Part shown: positions 7,047 through 9,139 of the stretch, piece by piece
Layout of the letters: each line of letters opens with the position of its first letter
Position numbering within the stretch: position 1 is the first letter of the stretch
Assembly (NCBI GenBank): GCA_000970895.1
Contig: JYHA01000007.1
Span: forward strand, 1 to 9,139
Reading direction: 5' to 3'
DNA from: Candidatus Arcanibacter lacustris
GTDB lineage: Bacteria; Pseudomonadota; Alphaproteobacteria; Rickettsiales; Arcanibacteraceae
Length of the DNA: 9,139 nucleotides
Notes under the pieces: generated by a model
Seen by the model: only the letters and a program-made list of their open reading frames with translations
What the model was told of the DNA's origin: nothing
Database searches by the model: none
Made by a program: the position numbers and the translations under genes

Positions 7047-8957
7047 ATGTCGAACTATGATTTAACAGAATATTTTAAAAATAACATCAAACGTGATTTT
7101 ATCAAATGTATCGATAATTCAGCAGAATCATCTAAGCTAGAAATTATCTCTTCTGCTAAATATTGCTTTAACAAAGAACTAGAAGCAACTAACAAACTGT
7201 TGCCGACAGGGCTGCAAGGCGAAATACAAAATACTCATAATAGTTTTGATACAGCAATTTTGGGAAAAGGATTTTTTATAGTCAAAGATGATTATGTACC
7301 AAATAAAACCTATCTAACTAGAAAAGGTGATTGGGTGGCAAATAGAAATGGGGATTTAATTAATTCAGATGGCACGAAATTACTTGGCTATAAATTAGAT
7401 TATCAAGGTAATCAAGCAAGCCAACTATCAACTGTAAATCTCCAAAATCTTCCACCTCTTTCAGTTCCTACTACCGAAGTTGCCTTGGGTTTAAATTTAA
7501 AATCCTCACACTATATTTTAAAAGGAGCAAGTCAAGTAATTTCATTCGATAGCTCGAGCTCAAATTATGGCAATACTGAGTATGACATTATTTCTTACGA
7601 AAATAGTCTCAATCATGGTGATTCAATTACCCTAGCTTCTAGTACTAACACTCCATACACTTATAGTTATGGTGGATTTTTAGCTAGTGAAAATATTAGT
7701 TCTGGTATCTTAGGTGCTTCAACTGCTACTGATAGATTTAATAACGCTAAAGAAGGATGGAATTTTTCTATCACTGCTAATTATGATACTACGACCTTTA
7801 CTTACGAGCCAAATACTCCAAATACTGCTGCTGGTCAATTTAATAATCTTGTTTCTTTAGCTGATGCAATAAATCAAACTTATGGGATGAGTGCCAAAAT
7901 CGACAAATCAACTAACCATTTATATTTTGGACCTAGAGATGCCACTCAGAGCTGGAGCATATCAGACAATACAGGAACATTCGTCCATGATTTATTTAAT
8001 GCCAAAGACAAAGATCATGCAAATATTATAATTCCAGCTGCTGCAAATAGATTTTCAACTCTAGCAGGTTTAAAAAACCTGATTAGTGCTACCAATGGCT
8101 TATCTACTGAAGAAGCCAGCCCACTTGGTAACACAAAACTTGAATTTTATACAACAGATCCTTTTGGTACTTTGGCAGTTTCTGCAAGCGCTGGCTCTCT
8201 ATCTAACAACCCCACTACAGCAAGTATTTTATCCACATTGGGTCTCAAAGAAGGCGTTACCTCCCAAAGATATGATTTTACAGGGCTTACAGGAGAAAAT
8301 ATAGCAAGTGGTAAGGTTAATGCTGCTTATACTGTTCCAATTCAAATGTATGATTCTCTTGGAACCCAGCATGATTTTCAAGTTAGCTTTGTAAAAGTTG
8401 CTAACAACAAATGGGCAGCAGAAATATATACTCACAAATCATCTGATATTATCTCAAGTAATCCTTATAATCAAATTGCAAGCGGCTTGATAGAATTTAA
8501 TGGTGATGGTACTTTAAAGAGCATCACCAACTCCTTGGTCTCAACTATATCAATCAATTGGGCAAATGGAGCCAACCCTTCCAACGTAACATTTAATTGG
8601 GGGACCGCAGGTGTGGAGGCAAGAGCCGTTGGCGCTAATAATGGAGGTCAGTTAAATGGATTATCTCAAGCAGATAGTCCTTTTAATTCAAACTTTATTA
8701 GTCAAGATGGAAATATTATTGGATTTTTATCATCCGCTAACTTTGATAGAAACGGCCATCTTGTGGCTAATTTTAATAATGGTGAATCAAAACCTATATA
8801 TAAAATTCCTATTGCCAATGTTGTTGCCCCAACAGGTCTTCTTCATGAAACTAATAATGTTTATGAATATAAAGAAAATCTTGCAGGCACCTTAACGTTA
8901 ACAACCGATTGCGCTGGATGCATCATTCCAGAGGCATTAGAATCTTTGACTTGGTAA
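7047..8957 (+). CDS. Flagellar hook protein FlgE-like, lacking the terminal D0 helices
   Basis: 636 residues. The start at 7047 is chosen because GAGAG (7037-7041) sits 5 bases upstream; the in-frame ATG at 7035 has no ribosome site and would add four residues. Recognisable FlgE parts: a D1 entry segment with LGKGFFIVKDD (72-82), YLTRKGDW (89-96) and NGDLINSDGTKLLGY; a central insert with two F..L..L..I units resembling hook/flagellin IN motifs (about 260-350); the D2 core VPIQMYDSLGTQHDF (430-444); and the returning D1 strands SQDGNIIGFLSSANFDRNGHL (from 552), then NVVAPTGLLHETNNVYEY. The usual N-terminal helix with ISN.NT.GYK is not seen; the first 55 or so residues are unlike it. The C-terminus stops at ALESLTW, where FlgE normally continues ALESSNVDLA plus a helix of about 40 residues. 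Cysteines occur at 21, 40, 622 and 625, which is unusual for an exported axial protein. Normally the hook joins rod to filament. This copy is either a decaying flgE, a second divergent copy, or a repurposed protein. No neighbouring flagellar gene is in the window. Confidence 0.78.
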   Translation: MSNYDLTEYFKNNIKRDFIKCIDNSAESSKLEIISSAKYCFNKELEATNKLLPTGLQGEIQNTHNSFDTAILGKGFFIVKDDYVPNKTYLTRKGDWVANRNGDLINSDGTKLLGYKLDYQGNQASQLSTVNLQNLPPLSVPTTEVALGLNLKSSHYILKGASQVISFDSSSSNYGNTEYDIISYENSLNHGDSITLASSTNTPYTYSYGGFLASENISSGILGASTATDRFNNAKEGWNFSITANYDTTTFTYEPNTPNTAAGQFNNLVSLADAINQTYGMSAKIDKSTNHLYFGPRDATQSWSISDNTGTFVHDLFNAKDKDHANIIIPAAANRFSTLAGLKNLISATNGLSTEEASPLGNTKLEFYTTDPFGTLAVSASAGSLSNNPTTASILSTLGLKEGVTSQRYDFTGLTGENIASGKVNAAYTVPIQMYDSLGTQHDFQVSFVKVANNKWAAEIYTHKSSDIISSNPYNQIASGLIEFNGDGTLKSITNSLVSTISINWANGANPSNVTFNWGTAGVEARAVGANNGGQLNGLSQADSPFNSNFISQDGNIIGFLSSANFDRNGHLVANFNNGESKPIYKIPIANVVAPTGLLHETNNVYEYKENLAGTLTLTTDCAGCIIPEALESLTW

Positions 8958-8969
8958 TATAATTAAAGT

Positions 8970-9006
8970 CTTGTAACCTTGATATTTTAGTGAGCAAGGT
9001 TACAAG
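8970..9006 (+). terminator. Strong stem-loop after the flgE-like gene, possible transcription end
   Basis: CTTGTAACCTTG (8970-8981) and CAAGGTTACAAG (8995-9006) form a perfect 12-bp stem with a 13-base loop, starting 12 bases after the stop codon. There is no T-run on the 3' side on either strand, so it is not a classic intrinsic terminator. It may protect the 3' end, work with Rho, or be a small palindromic repeat. Confidence 0.45.
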
Positions 9007-9041
9007 CTACGCAGACTTGAGAACAAGAAAAAGATATCAGA

Positions 9042-9125
9042 CCAGTTGTCATCCTTCGGCTCAAGGGCGATACTCAATCTCACCTCTGGTTCGATAAGTT
9101 CTTCTAGCCGAAGGATGACAACTGG
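9042..9125. repeat. 84-bp palindromic element with perfect 20-bp inverted ends
   Basis: Arms 9042-9061 (starting CCAGTTGTCATCC) and 9106-9125 (ending GGATGACAACTGG) are perfect reverse complements over 20 bp, enclosing 44 bases. The element has 42 G or C of 84 bases, clearly richer than its surroundings. No ORF lies inside. The GTCATCC...GGATGAC ends resemble dispersed intergenic palindromic repeats common in alphaproteobacterial genomes; membership of a named family cannot be shown from one copy. It could also fold in RNA and end transcription from either side. Right of it, 9126-9139 is too short to interpret. Confidence 0.8.
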
Positions 9126-9139
9126 AGAACTACCCCTTC

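Noticed and set aside
7551..7560. 10-bp perfect palindrome AGCTCGAGCT
   Set aside because: It is within a serine-rich coding stretch and is too short and isolated to be an operator claim.
8065..8081. 7-bp hairpin CAGGTTT/AAACCTG inside the flgE-like gene
   Set aside because: It lies in coding sequence (LAGLKNL), has no T-run, and a short A/T-containing hairpin of this size is expected by chance.
8086..8895. Small open frames on both strands within the flgE-like gene (8086-8304, 8229-8435, 8656-8895)
   Set aside because: They overlap conserved hook-protein segments in the main frame and have no independent support.
9085..9100. GGTTCGAT inside the palindromic element, resembling a tRNA T-loop
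   Set aside because: The flanking five-base stretches do not pair and no anticodon or acceptor arms are present, so there is no tRNA or tRNA fragment.

Overview
The window is A+T-rich throughout and tightly packed with bacterial genes. The gene families (PgeF, an AddA-type helicase-nuclease of the alphaproteobacterial kind, a SixA-like phosphatase, a flagellar hook-type protein), the base composition and the partly decayed genes together suggest an alphaproteobacterium with a reducing genome. A Rickettsiales-like, host-associated lineage that has or recently had a flagellum fits best. The lineage is an inference from gene content; no rRNA or other marker is present.

Layout. Positions 1-318 (minus strand) hold the N-terminal 106 codons of pgeF, running off the left edge. 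A 124-base divergent intergenic region with candidate back-to-back promoters separates it from a plus-strand gene (443-3028) for an 861-residue membrane protein. That protein looks like an SbmA/YddA/ABCD-type ABC half-transporter, but its ATPase domain has lost the Walker A P-loop and has degenerate signature and H-loop motifs. Next come a SixA-like phosphohistidine phosphatase (3121-3630) and, 5 bases later, addA (3636-6929). They probably form one transcription unit, served by a good sigma70-like promoter (3025-3053) that overlaps the end of the ABC gene. The partner addB is not beside addA here.

A 105- to 117-base spacer with a run of eight C and two mutually exclusive hairpins leads into a flagellar hook (FlgE-like) gene (7047-8957). 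It keeps the middle domains of FlgE but lacks recognisable N- and C-terminal D0 helices, which are the parts needed for axial assembly. It ends abruptly inside the conserved 'ALESSNVDL' region, in a way that looks like a frameshift or deletion remnant.

The right end (8958-9139) has no gene. It holds a perfect 12-bp stem-loop just after the flgE-like stop, then an 84-bp, 50% G+C palindromic element with perfect 20-bp terminal inverted repeats, which is probably a dispersed intergenic repeat of the genome.

No tRNA, rRNA, CRISPR array, transposase or complete novel defence system is seen. The most unusual items are the terminally truncated hook protein, the P-loop-less ABC protein and the palindromic element.
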